Virus record (IMG/VR): IMGVR_UViG_3300048839_000884
Coordinates: 1 to 63,674 of that record
Strand: one strand, 5' to 3'
Source of the DNA: a virus
Length of the DNA: 63,674 nucleotides
Within the stretch, counting starts at the first letter, position 1. Each line of letters begins with the position of its first letter. The notes beneath the pieces were generated by a model. The model did no database searches, had not been told where the DNA came from, and saw only the letters and a program-made list of their open reading frames with translations. Below, piece by piece: positions 42,802-49,225 of the stretch. The position numbers were made by a program, and so were the translations under genes.

Positions 42802-42824
42802 ACGGCGAAATTTGGAGGGACACC

Positions 42825-43577
42825 ATGTCGAGCATCGGACCAGTCGAGCAAGCCGCACGCGCCCGCCGGCAGCAGCTTCGCGCCAAGTTCTTCCCCGACC
42901 GGGAACACCTCATCGCCCGGTCGCGTCACAGAGCCTCACCGCACCCGGTCGACGTCGTTCAAGGCTGCGTCCTGATGGAGATGGCCGAGGAGCCCGAGGC
43001 CCCAAAGGTCACCGAGGTGGAGGCGATGATCGTCCCGCCGGTCGGCATGGACGTAACCCCGGAGGTGCTGTCCTTCGTCGGCTCCTATCCCGTCACGATG
43101 TACCTGCACGAGCCGACCACGAAGCGCAGCGCGAAGGCGATCATCAAGCTAACAGCCGCGGCGCACGGGTTCCGCGTCGATGCCTTGGCCGGCCCGCGCC
43201 GACAGAAGGATCTCGTCTTCGCGCGCCACGAGGCGATATGGCGCGTCGCGATGGCCTGCCCGCACCTGAGCCTCCTAAGCATCGGCCGGCTGATCGGGAA
43301 CCGCGACCACACGACGATCCTGCACGCGATCCACGCCTACGACGAGATACTGCGCGCGCAGGGCCGCACCGCCTTCGTGGCGCAGTGCATAGAATGGGGC
43401 GGGCTCACAGCCGACGAAGCGGAGCGGACCTTCGACAGCGGCGCGCAGGCGCTCCGGCGAGAGCGGGTGAAGGCGAAGGCCGACCGCGACGCGATGAAGA
43501 AGCGGCTGGAGCGCGAGGCGCAGCGGGCCGCCCGTGCTGTGGAAAACGGGGACAGCGCGAAGGGGGGTGCGAAGTGA
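42825..43577 (+). CDS. DnaA domain IV-like DNA-binding protein (250 aa)
   Basis: 250 aa. Residues about 113-178 match the DnaA C-terminal DNA-binding domain, with SLLSIGRLIGNRDHTTILHA at 149-168 keeping the RDHTT signature that reads DnaA boxes. The AAA+ ATPase domain of DnaA is absent. The N-terminus (1-110) is unlike DnaA and the C-terminus is a basic helix. ATG 42825 follows GGAGGGACACC. It may mark the phage origin, recruit the host replisome or compete at host DnaA boxes. Confidence 0.88.
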   Translation: MSSIGPVEQAARARRQQLRAKFFPDREHLIARSRHRASPHPVDVVQGCVLMEMAEEPEAPKVTEVEAMIVPPVGMDVTPEVLSFVGSYPVTMYLHEPTTKRSAKAIIKLTAAAHGFRVDALAGPRRQKDLVFARHEAIWRVAMACPHLSLLSIGRLIGNRDHTTILHAIHAYDEILRAQGRTAFVAQCIEWGGLTADEAERTFDSGAQALRRERVKAKADRDAMKKRLEREAQRAARAVENGDSAKGGAK

Positions 43578-43741
43578 TCGGCAAGCGCACGGCGGCGAGA
43601 CTGCGTCGCGAAAAGATCAACGAAAACAAGGTCTGGCGCCTCATACACGACCAGAAGATCGCCGGGATCGAAAACGAGGTCGTGACCCGGCTGATCGAGA
43701 ATCGGAAAAGCCCAATGGAATCAAAGGGGACGCGCCAATGA
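43574..43741 (+). CDS. Basic helical 55-aa protein (GTG start), paralogue of the next N-terminus
   Basis: 55 aa; GTG 43574 overlaps the DnaA-like stop (AAGTGA). Highly basic helix. Residues 9-38 (RLRREKINENKVWRL then QKIAGIENEV) closely parallel the first 40 residues of the following gene (RQRKENVNEIKRWLL then QKIAGIDEKV), so the two arose by tandem duplication. Possibly a DNA-binding or partner peptide. Confidence 0.65.
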   Translation: MIGKRTAARLRREKINENKVWRLIHDQKIAGIENEVVTRLIENRKSPMESKGTRQ

Positions 43742-44640
43742 ACCGCCGGGCTTTATCGAGGCAGCGGAAGGAAAACGTCAATGAAATCAAGCGATGGTTG
43801 CTTCTTCTGGAGCAGAAGATCGCCGGGATCGACGAAAAAGTGGCACAGAAACGGGTCCGGCGGGGCGAAAAGCCCAATGAAATCAGCGTCCCGTGCCCAA
43901 AGCGCCTCGCGCGCACATACGTATGGGTGCCCGCGCGCGTAGTTGTTTCTTTCTCCTCACTACGTTCGGAGGATAGGGATCCACCTTCGGTGTCTCCCTC
44001 TCCTCCTCCACTTCGTTCAGAGGTTAGCCTCGCTTCGCTCGGCCCGCTCGCTTCGCTCGCTGACCCCCTGACTGATTTTTCAAATCCTTCGGATTGTGAA
44101 GAAATCAGTCCTCCCCCGCTGCCGGCGGCCGATCCGGAACCCGGTCCGACCCGGACATCGCGGGTTTCGGGGAAAAGTCGGATCGGGCTTGCGTCTCCCG
44201 GCTGGGATGTGTTCTGGTCGGTCTACCCCAAGCGGGCCGGCCGAGTGGCGGCGGAGCGGGCGTGGCGGGTGGTGGTCGAGCGTGGCGGCGTCGACCCGGA
44301 GATGGTCATCGAAGCGGCCCGGCGGTACGCGGCCAGCCGGGTGAGGCAAGACCCGAGGTACACGCTCCACCCGGCATCGTGGATCCGGGGACGGCGGTTC
44401 GAGGACGAGGAGGGATCCGGCAGTGAACAGCATCGTGGCGCATCGTGGTCCTTCTCCGGACGAGACCTCCTTGAGGCGGTCCGTCGCGGTCCTTCTGGCG
44501 GAGATCCAGTCCCGGCCGGGAGTGCGCGTCCCGCCGATCAGCCGGCCGCTGACGGACGCGGAGCGCGAGTGGGCGGACGCCCGGCTGCGGGAGATCCGCG
44601 CGGACCTCGCGCCGAAGGAGTTCGACGTCCCGGTCGCTGA
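43738..44640 (+). CDS. Replication-type protein with hairpin-rich linker; 3' end reads into the next gene
   Basis: 300 aa. Residues 1-45 duplicate the preceding 55-aa protein. Residues 65-125 are a Ser/Leu/Pro linker encoded by a pyrimidine-rich hairpin cluster. Residues 155-228 (WDVFWSVYPKRAGRVAAERAW and ending HPASWIRGRRFEDE) match the C-terminal domain of phage replication proteins. The last 75 residues read low-complexity and overlap the next gene by 218 bp; a stop seems to have been lost after residue 230. ATG 43738 overlaps the previous stop. Confidence 0.7.
   Translation: MNRRALSRQRKENVNEIKRWLLLLEQKIAGIDEKVAQKRVRRGEKPNEISVPCPKRLARTYVWVPARVVVSFSSLRSEDRDPPSVSPSPPPLRSEVSLASLGPLASLADPLTDFSNPSDCEEISPPPLPAADPEPGPTRTSRVSGKSRIGLASPGWDVFWSVYPKRAGRVAAERAWRVVVERGGVDPEMVIEAARRYAASRVRQDPRYTLHPASWIRGRRFEDEEGSGSEQHRGASWSFSGRDLLEAVRRGPSGGDPVPAGSARPADQPAADGRGARVGGRPAAGDPRGPRAEGVRRPGR
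43954..44109 (+). other. Cluster of TTCG-loop hairpins inside the replication gene
   Basis: Hairpins in order: TCCTC/GAGGA (43954-43973); AGGGA-tc-CACC, loop TTC, GGTG-tc-TCCCT (43975-43999); CCTC/GAGG near 44007-44023; GCTTCGCTCG repeats near 44031-44060; and a long imperfect stem ACTGATTTTTCAAATCC, loop TTC, GGATTGTGAAGAAATCAGT (44071-44109). Base composition is pyrimidine-rich and more A+T-rich than its surroundings. Compare lambda, where the origin lies inside gene O. Origin, RNA structure or selfish repeat are all possible. Confidence 0.7.
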
Positions 44641-45142
44641 CGCCTTCGTGGACTTCTTCATGGCTTTCGAGAGGATCCCGTTCGAGGTGGCCGAGCGCGT
44701 GGTCCGGGTCTATTGGGACGCGGTCGCGGAGTTCCCGGAGTGGGCGACGCTCGCCGTGCTGCGCGAGTTCCGGACGGGCGTGATCCAGCATGACGGCCAT
44801 CGTGCCCCGTCGGCTGCACAGGTCGCGCAGGCGCTCCGCGCCCGTGTCGCCCCGCTCAGGGCCGAGGCGTTCGCGCTGGAGCGGCTTCTGGCGGCGCGTC
44901 CCGTGGATGAGATTCGCGGCGAGGTGCGGGCCGTGGCGCCCGCTCCGGCGCCCGTGCTGCCGTTGCGGCGTGACCCGGCGAAGGCGAGTGGGGCGGAGGC
45001 CACGCCTCGCTCGCCTGTGGTCTTCGTCCCGCGCGACGACGAGCGTTTCCCGGACCTCGCGGCGCGCTGGAGCGCCGAGGCCGGCAAGGTGATCCCGGAC
45101 GACGGCGAGGGGTGGCTGTTCCCCTCGCGCTGGGTCGTCTGA
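44423..45142 (+). CDS. Hypothetical replication-region protein, 239 aa (GTG start)
   Basis: 239 aa; GTG 44423 is preceded by GGAGGGATCC, the same motif as in the minus-strand small-gene block. Third positions are strongly G/C in this frame from the start, so it is the true coding frame over the overlap with the previous gene. Helical, with Pro/Ala linker near 165-185. No motif recognised; the position after a replication protein suggests a helicase-loader or partner role, by context only. Confidence 0.7.
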   Translation: MNSIVAHRGPSPDETSLRRSVAVLLAEIQSRPGVRVPPISRPLTDAEREWADARLREIRADLAPKEFDVPVADAFVDFFMAFERIPFEVAERVVRVYWDAVAEFPEWATLAVLREFRTGVIQHDGHRAPSAAQVAQALRARVAPLRAEAFALERLLAARPVDEIRGEVRAVAPAPAPVLPLRRDPAKASGAEATPRSPVVFVPRDDERFPDLAARWSAEAGKVIPDDGEGWLFPSRWVV

Positions 45143-45186
45143 CGAGATGGTCGCGCGCGGGGCCGATCCCTCCTTCGCGCTCGACC

Positions 45187-45215
45187 GGGGTGGCGTCGCC
45201 TCGAAACGCCACCCC
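45187..45215 (+). terminator. Strong hairpin after the replication operon
   Basis: GGGGTGGCGT (45187-45196), 9-nt loop, ACGCCACCCC (45206-45215): a perfect 10-bp stem in the 287-bp space between convergent genes (45143-45429). No T-run, but pyrimidines follow. Probably a Rho-type or processing 3' end. A second, imperfect stem (CGGCGGCCGG / CCGGTCGCCG) lies around 45320-45358 before TTCTTT. Confidence 0.6.
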
Positions 45216-45422
45216 ACCCTTCCCCCTCCCGGCGGCGGCTTCGCAACCCTCTCCCGTTCAGGCGCCGGGGAATCGAGCTACGGCGCGCATCATCTGCCCC
45301 GCGCGGACCGGGCTTGATCGGGGCGGCGGCCGGTTTGTCTCCATGGGCCGGTCGCCGTTCTTTCGTCTCGGGCACGGGACGATCCCCCGGAGGTTCCTCC
45401 TCCCCCTCCGGGCAAACTGAAA

Positions 45423-45443
45423 GGGCCGGCTACGCGCCGGCCC
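45423..45443 (-). terminator. Terminator of the minus-strand small-gene block
   Basis: On the minus strand GGGCCGGC, loop GCGTA, GCCGGCCC, followed by TTTCAGTTT. The stop codon of the 45430 gene lies in the loop, so translation ends inside the terminator. The palindromic stem is flanked by CTCCTTTCTT on the plus strand, so it could work in both directions. Confidence 0.78.
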
Positions 45444-45615
45444 TCCTTTCTTCCTCGATGGTCTTCATCGTTGCGACCACGGTCTCCGGGATCCGGATCG
45501 TCCCGGTCTCCCATCGCCAGAGCGTGATCCGGTCCCGGCTGAGCGCCCGCGCGGCGGCGCTCCTGTTGCCGGCAAAAACCCTATCCATCCACGCGCGGAA
45601 ATCCTTCGGGCTCAT
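45430..45615 (-). CDS. Small HTH regulator, 61 aa
   Basis: 61 aa, starting MSPKDFRAWMDRVF at 45615 with AGAGGTG upstream. Residues 17-45 (SAAARALSRDRITLWRWETG then RIPETVV) form a Cro/YdaS-like helix-turn-helix. It is the last gene of the minus-strand block and a good candidate for the protein that reads the GTTGCA..TGCAAC palindromes, although that pairing is untested. Its stop is inside the block terminator. Confidence 0.8.
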   Translation of the reverse strand: MSPKDFRAWMDRVFAGNRSAAARALSRDRITLWRWETGTIRIPETVVATMKTIEEERRAGA

Positions 45616-45617
45616 GG

Positions 45618-45980
45618 TCACCTCTTGAGGAAGGGGATGACGTCCCCTCCGTGCTCCCGGCTCACGCCGATTGCCCGCGCGACCTTCCGGCGGACCTCCG
45701 TCGATCCGGGCGGGACGTAGGATCCGGGTTCGACCTTGAGCCCGAGGTTGCGCGACAGGCGCACGAGCGCGTGCCACGTCAGGTCGACGTCGACGATGGC
45801 CGGCACGATCCGCCGGGTGTCGGTCGCCGTGCAGGCCGGCACGGCGGCGAGCGTGTCGTCTCCCCGCTTGACGACCACGTAGAGGGCCGCTGCCGGCTCT
45901 CCACCGGTCGCGGCGGGGTCGAGCGGCTTGGCCAGCAGTTCGAGTCTCACGGGCTCGCTGCGCGTCCGGAATGGCCACAT
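45618..45980 (-). CDS. Hypothetical protein, 120 aa
   Basis: 120 aa, ATG 45980 with AGGTCTG upstream. Mixed alpha/beta, soluble, no Cys pair or catalytic motif. It is 2 bp from the HTH gene and 2 bp from the gene before it, so this part of the block is an ordinary compact operon without the spacer modules seen further upstream. Confidence 0.65.
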   Translation of the reverse strand: MWPFRTRSEPVRLELLAKPLDPAATGGEPAAALYVVVKRGDDTLAAVPACTATDTRRIVPAIVDVDLTWHALVRLSRNLGLKVEPGSYVPPGSTEVRRKVARAIGVSREHGGDVIPFLKR

Positions 45981-45982
45981 GA

Positions 45983-46279
45983 TCAGACCTCCCCCTCGCC
46001 GGCCGAGCCGTCGACGTACCGGAGATAGCTCACGCGGCCCTCGCCGGCGTTCCCCGGTCCATTCCAGCCGTCGAACTTCGGCAATCCCTGCGTGACCGGG
46101 TGCGCGGCGCCCGACCGGACCGTGCCGACGCGGGCGGAGCCGCGCGCGGCCATCGCCTTTTCGAGATCGGCGACGGCGACCTCGACGCGGACATCCCGGA
46201 CGCCGGGGATCCGCTCGATCAGCACGGCGGTGGTGGCCGGCGCGACCCGGCCAAGGAAGGCGTAGCGTGACGTTCCCAT
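45983..46279 (-). CDS. Hypothetical protein, 98 aa
   Basis: 98 aa, starting MGTSRYAFLGRVAP at 46279 with GGAGGGAACC upstream, a variant of the block's usual ribosome binding site. Soluble with an acidic C-terminus. No motif recognised. Confidence 0.63.
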   Translation of the reverse strand: MGTSRYAFLGRVAPATTAVLIERIPGVRDVRVEVAVADLEKAMAARGSARVGTVRSGAAHPVTQGLPKFDGWNGPGNAGEGRVSYLRYVDGSAGEGEV

Positions 46280-46296
46280 GGTTCCCTCCTCTCGCC

Positions 46297-46503
46297 TCAC
46301 GGCGCGTCCCAATGCACGTTCCGGAGCGCCTGCGCGGCGCGCTCGATGCCGGCCAGCCATTCCGTGTAGGCGGCGCCCTGCGGCCCGTCCTGCCAGCGGA
46401 TCGGCTGGCGGTTCAGCCATTGGCGGCCGTGCCCCAGCGACATCTCCAGCGCCTCCAACGTCTCGTCGAGCAGCTTCGCCGTGTGCCTGTCCAGACTCTT
46501 CAT
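46297..46503 (-). CDS. Hypothetical helical protein, 68 aa
   Basis: 68 aa, start 46503 with GGAGGGATCC. Two likely helices separated by a Trp-rich turn (RQWLNRQPIRWQDG). Small early-type accessory protein; no family recognised. Confidence 0.63.
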   Translation of the reverse strand: MKSLDRHTAKLLDETLEALEMSLGHGRQWLNRQPIRWQDGPQGAAYTEWLAGIERAAQALRNVHWDAP

Positions 46504-46538
46504 GGATCCCTCCTATGCGGGCGGGTGGTGCCCGAGAA

Positions 46539-46563
46539 GGCCGGCGGATCGCACCCGCCGGCC
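46539..46563 (-). repeat. 25-bp G+C hairpin identical to that at 47888
   Basis: GGCCGGCGG / CCGCCGGCC stem with a 7-nt loop; all 25 bases are identical to 47888-47912 in another spacer 1.3 kb away. It lies in the 70-bp space between the genes 46297-46503 and 46574-46873, which shares the start-proximal GGAGGGATCC but not the GGAGC hairpin of the other spacers. Confidence 0.75.
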
Positions 46564-46573
46564 GGCTCTCGCA

Positions 46574-46873
46574 TCACTCGTAGCGCGGGCGGAACTCCGG
46601 GAAGTGCTTCGGCGCCTTCCCGACCGGATGCACCTCAAGGCAGTAGCGGCCTCCGGAGTAGGCCATGGACGAGAGCGGGCGCAGGCTGCGGTTCCGGTCC
46701 TGCATCCGCTCCAGCAGGTCGCCCATCCGCCGGCAGGCCCGTGCGGCCTCGCCCTTGGTCTTCCAGCGGCGCCTGAGGGTCCGCCGAAGGTCGCCGTAGG
46801 TGAACCACCAGCCGCCCTCCTCCGGGCCGCCGTAGCCCATGCCTAGCTCGTAGACGTGGATTGCGTAGCGCAT
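46574..46873 (-). CDS. Hypothetical protein, 99 aa
   Basis: 99 aa, starting MRYAIHVYELGMG; the ATG overlaps the stop region of the upstream gene. Tyr/Gly/Arg-rich, with a helix at about 38-60 and a C-terminal basic/aromatic strand. Shares the pattern of a short N-terminal beta strand with other members of the block. No family recognised. Confidence 0.62.
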   Translation of the reverse strand: MRYAIHVYELGMGYGGPEEGGWWFTYGDLRRTLRRRWKTKGEAARACRRMGDLLERMQDRNRSLRPLSSMAYSGGRYCLEVHPVGKAPKHFPEFRPRYE

Positions 46874-47145
46874 CACGACGCCCTCCTCTCGCCGGCGTAG
46901 TAGCGCCGCCACGACCCGCCCATTTCGTCGAAGTCGCGGATCGAGACGTGGTCGCGGGCGGTGCGCTTGCGCGCCGGGTGCTCGGCGATGACGACGTAGC
47001 GCATCTCCTCGCGGTCGAGCGCGGCGCGCTGGATCGCCTCCGCCTGATCGAGCGTGTCGCAGCGGACGGACAGGCGGGAGACCCCGCCCTTCGCCTCGCC
47101 CCAGCCGCTCAAGAACCTGTCGACCATGTTGACGTAGAAGCTCAT
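46873..47145 (-). CDS. Hypothetical protein, 90 aa, first gene after a promoter
   Basis: 90 aa, start 47145 with GGAGGGATCC. Mixed alpha/beta; residues 25-57 (LSVRCDTLDQAEAIQRAALD) resemble a small fold with a strand and helix. It is the first gene downstream of the palindromic promoter at 47192-47220, with a leader of about 40 nt that can form a GC hairpin. Confidence 0.65.
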   Translation of the reverse strand: MSFYVNMVDRFLSGWGEAKGGVSRLSVRCDTLDQAEAIQRAALDREEMRYVVIAEHPARKRTARDHVSIRDFDEMGGSWRRYYAGERRAS

Positions 47146-47191
47146 GGATCCCTCCGGGTGGTGGCGCCGGGCAACCCGCCCGACGCCCTCG

Positions 47192-47220
47192 ACTATACAC
47201 GAAACTGTTGCATATGCAAC
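47192..47220 (-). promoter_or_regulatory. Minus-strand promoter with GTTGCATATGCAAC operator
   Basis: Perfect 14-bp palindrome GTTGCATATGCAAC (47207-47220). Its TTGCAT (47219-47214) serves as -35, a 16-bp spacer follows, then TATAGT (47197-47192) as -10. A repressor dimer on the palindrome would cover the -35. The same design occurs at 49606-49635. It would drive the 46873 and downstream genes. Confidence 0.8.
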
Positions 47221-47224
47221 GGTG

Positions 47225-47434
47225 TCACCAATCCTGCACCCGCACCTCGACGGTCAGACCGGGGCGGAGAAGGGTCCGGGGGACGGTGAACTCCAGCCCG
47301 GAGGCTGTCGCCATGACGGCGCGCGAGCGCGGCCACGTCTCGCGGACGTAGCCGATGGCTTCGTGCAGCGTCGGGAACTCCGCGACGCGGTTCATGGTGG
47401 TGGGCGTGAAGCCGCGAAGCACGACGGTGGTCAT
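47225..47434 (-). CDS. Hypothetical protein, 69 aa
   Basis: 69 aa, starting MTTVVLRGFTPTT at 47434 with GGAGGGATCC three bases further upstream than usual. Beta-rich with one helix (TLHEAIGYVRETW). It ends just before the palindromic promoter. No motif recognised. Confidence 0.63.
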   Translation of the reverse strand: MTTVVLRGFTPTTMNRVAEFPTLHEAIGYVRETWPRSRAVMATASGLEFTVPRTLLRPGLTVEVRVQDW

Positions 47435-47655
47435 CTGGATCCCTCCGAGCGGATGGCGCGCCGCAGGTGCGCGATGAAGGACTGCCGGCTCCCGTAGTCG
47501 TGCCGGCAGGCGGGCGAGTGTGAGACGACCGCGACGAGGCGGCCGTCGATCCGGACCTGTAGGTGCTTGCCCCCGACCCGCACGTCGACGCGGTCGCCAA
47601 GCGGATCGAGGATAGCGCGCACGCGCGGGTCCGCGAGGATGCGGTGCCGCGCCAT
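47431..47655 (-). CDS. Hypothetical protein, 74 aa
   Basis: 74 aa, starting MARHRILADPRVR; the start overlaps the upstream stop region at 47655 and the end overlaps the next gene by 4 bp. Basic, beta then helix. Directly coupled to both neighbours, with no spacer module. No motif recognised. Confidence 0.62.
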   Translation of the reverse strand: MARHRILADPRVRAILDPLGDRVDVRVGGKHLQVRIDGRLVAVVSHSPACRHDYGSRQSFIAHLRRAIRSEGSR

Positions 47656-47852
47656 CAGTCCTCGTCCTTCTCGGTCGCCGCAAAGGACAGGATGCCGATG
47701 CGGTTCCCGTTGAAGTCGCGAAGCGGCGTGTAGATCACCTCGCCCCCGGATTCGAGGTGGGCAAGCGCGACGCGGAGGACGCTCATCGCCACTTCGCGCG
47801 GCATGGCGGTCGCGTCGGCGCCGTACGACCGGACGTCGATCAGAAGTCTCAT
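47655..47852 (-). CDS. Hypothetical protein, 65 aa
   Basis: 65 aa, starting MRLLIDVRSYGAD at 47852 with AGGAGGGATCC. Strand-helix-strand pattern (helix REVAMSVLRVALAHLESG), acidic end. First coding segment downstream of spacer module A. Confidence 0.65.
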   Translation of the reverse strand: MRLLIDVRSYGADATAMPREVAMSVLRVALAHLESGGEVIYTPLRDFNGNRIGILSFAATEKDED

Positions 47853-47922
47853 GGATCCCTCCTGTATGGAGCACTGGCGCTCCGGGAGGCCGGCGGATCG
47901 CACCCGCCGGCCGACCGCTGCG
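47853..47922 (-). repeat. Spacer module A
   Basis: 70 bp. In minus orientation: stop-proximal CGCAGCG, GC hairpin (47888-47912, 9-bp stem), GGAGC-GCCAGT-GCTCC hairpin (47868-47883), then AGGAGGGATCC before ATG. Confidence 0.88.
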
Positions 47923-48162
47923 TCAGGCGAGACGGCGAACTTCGGCGATCAGGTCCGGGCGAAGGCGCAGGTGATCCACGCCGACACCGACCGGCTCCCG
48001 GACGACGGCGCCAAGCACCCCGTCGGTGATCCACGCTCGGCCGCCGTAGGCAGTCACGCAGCCCGAATCAGACAGCGTGAAGGTGCCTATCCCCTTCGGG
48101 CAGGCAAATTCCACCTCGATGCCGAAGAAGCCCGGGCGGGCCGAAATGATTCTGATGCTCAT
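47923..48162 (-). CDS. Hypothetical protein, 79 aa
   Basis: 79 aa, starting MSIRIISARPGFFG at 48162 with GGAGGGATCC. Beta-rich (FGIEVEFACPKGIGTFTL) with a C-terminal helix. Flanked on both sides by spacer modules. The end (CTCGCC-TGA-CGCAGCG) follows the rule shared by the block. Function unknown. Confidence 0.65.
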   Translation of the reverse strand: MSIRIISARPGFFGIEVEFACPKGIGTFTLSDSGCVTAYGGRAWITDGVLGAVVREPVGVGVDHLRLRPDLIAEVRRLA

Positions 48163-48232
48163 GGATCCCTCCATCGTGGAGCACTGGCGCTCCGGGAGAG
48201 GCAGGGCACGCGGCCCTGCCCCGACCGCTGCG
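48163..48232 (-). repeat. Spacer module B
   Basis: 70 bp with CGCAGCG, GC hairpin GGCAGGGC/GCCCTGCC (48200-48220), the GGAGC/GCTCC hairpin (48178-48193) and GGAGGGATCC. Its GC hairpin is identical to that of module D. Confidence 0.88.
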
Positions 48233-48493
48233 TCAGGCGAACGGGAACGGGCCGAAGCCGTCCGGCCCGAAAAGCCCCCCGCGCGGAGGCTTCCGCCCGA
48301 CGCACAGGTAGGCCCCGCGCCAAATCTGGACCGCCTCTTTCCGGGTGACGGCGCGGGCGCGGCGGTTGCTCTCCATGGCGACGAAGGCGTCGCGCTCCTC
48401 GCGGGTGGCGAACCGGGCGACCTCCCAAGTGTTCGCGAATCCCCGGTTTCCCCGGTCTAGGTCGGCGTAGATGTTGTAGGTAGCGTAGAACAT
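48233..48493 (-). CDS. Hypothetical protein, 86 aa
   Basis: 86 aa, start 48493 with AGGAGGGATCC. N-terminal aromatic strand (FYATYNIYADLD), central charged helix, basic Gly/Pro-rich end. Between modules B and C. No motif recognised. Confidence 0.65.
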   Translation of the reverse strand: MFYATYNIYADLDRGNRGFANTWEVARFATREERDAFVAMESNRRARAVTRKEAVQIWRGAYLCVGRKPPRGGLFGPDGFGPFPFA

Positions 48494-48563
48494 GGATCCC
48501 TCCTGTATGGAGCACTGGCGCTCCGGGAGAGGCCCCGCCGGCGGCGAGGCCCCGACCGCTGCG
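48494..48563 (-). repeat. Spacer module C
   Basis: 70 bp; GGAGC/GCTCC hairpin at 48509-48524, GC hairpin at 48531-48551 with one G-U type pair, CGCAGCG next to the upstream stop, GGAGGGATCC before the start. Confidence 0.88.
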
Positions 48564-48755
48564 TCAGGCGAGCCCCAACGCCTGCGTGAAGCCGTGCAGC
48601 GCGTCGTGCGTCAGGTCGGCGCGGGTGACGTCGCCGTAGACCCGGTAGACGCGGAGGCGCCCGGTCGCCGGGTCGTACTTGCTGTCGAAGTGGATGAGCA
48701 CCCCATCCTCGCGGGTGACCGGCTCGTAGGTGTAGGTGATGCGCTTGTCTGCCAT
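48564..48755 (-). CDS. Hypothetical protein, 63 aa
   Basis: 63 aa, starting MADKRITYTYEPV at 48755. Mostly beta strands, then one helix (THDALHGFTQALGLA). Between modules C and D. Function unknown. Confidence 0.64.
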   Translation of the reverse strand: MADKRITYTYEPVTREDGVLIHFDSKYDPATGRLRVYRVYGDVTRADLTHDALHGFTQALGLA

Positions 48756-48826
48756 GGATCCCTCCTGTGGTGGAGCACTGGCGCTCCGGGAGAGGCAGGG
48801 CACGCGGCCCTGCCCCGACCGCTGCG
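48756..48826 (-). repeat. Spacer module D
   Basis: 71 bp; GGAGC/GCTCC hairpin 48772-48787, GC hairpin 48794-48814 (identical to module B), CGCAGCG and GGAGGGATCC. Confidence 0.88.
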
Positions 48827-49150
48827 TCAGCCGCCGATGTGGCGCATCGCCTCCTCCCACGCCGGCCGCGCGCCCCGGCAGGGCCGATAGCTGCGGCAGG
48901 GCGCAGCCCCGCGCACGTCGGCGCCGGCGAAGACCGGGCGCGACCCAAAGGTCTGGATCACGCGCCAGATGACGACGGCGGCGTCGCAGTCCTCCTCGGC
49001 GTAGAGGGTGCCGTCGGGGCCGACGTAGCTGTACCGGGTGAGCATGTCCTCGGTGAGCCCGATTTCGTCGGCGAGCGCCGGCCCGACCATGACCCAGCCG
49101 TGCGCGGGGTCGGTGACGTGGGTGAGGCGGATGGTGGTGGTGGTGTTCAT
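48827..49150 (-). CDS. Hypothetical protein, 107 aa
   Basis: 107 aa, starting MNTTTTIRLTHVTD at 49150 with GGAGGGATCC three bases further out. Strand-rich N-terminus, helix EDMLTRY, Cys-containing C-terminus. Between modules D and E. No family recognised. Confidence 0.65.
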   Translation of the reverse strand: MNTTTTIRLTHVTDPAHGWVMVGPALADEIGLTEDMLTRYSYVGPDGTLYAEEDCDAAVVIWRVIQTFGSRPVFAGADVRGAAPCRSYRPCRGARPAWEEAMRHIGG

Positions 49151-49225
49151 GTCGGATCCCTCCGGGTGCTGGAGCATGGCGCTCCGGAGGACGCCCCGCC
49201 CGTAGGCGAGGCGCCCGCCGCTGCG
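49151..49225 (-). repeat. Spacer module E
   Basis: 75 bp; the hairpin is GGAGC-GCCAT-GCTCC (49171-49185) with a 5-nt instead of 6-nt loop, so the stem is conserved while the loop is not. GC hairpin 49193-49212. Confidence 0.82.

Noticed and set aside
45143-45429. Small plus-strand ORFs in the convergent gap
   Set aside because: No ribosome binding site, Arg/Pro/Ser-rich, and broken by hairpins; the gap looks like a termination region.
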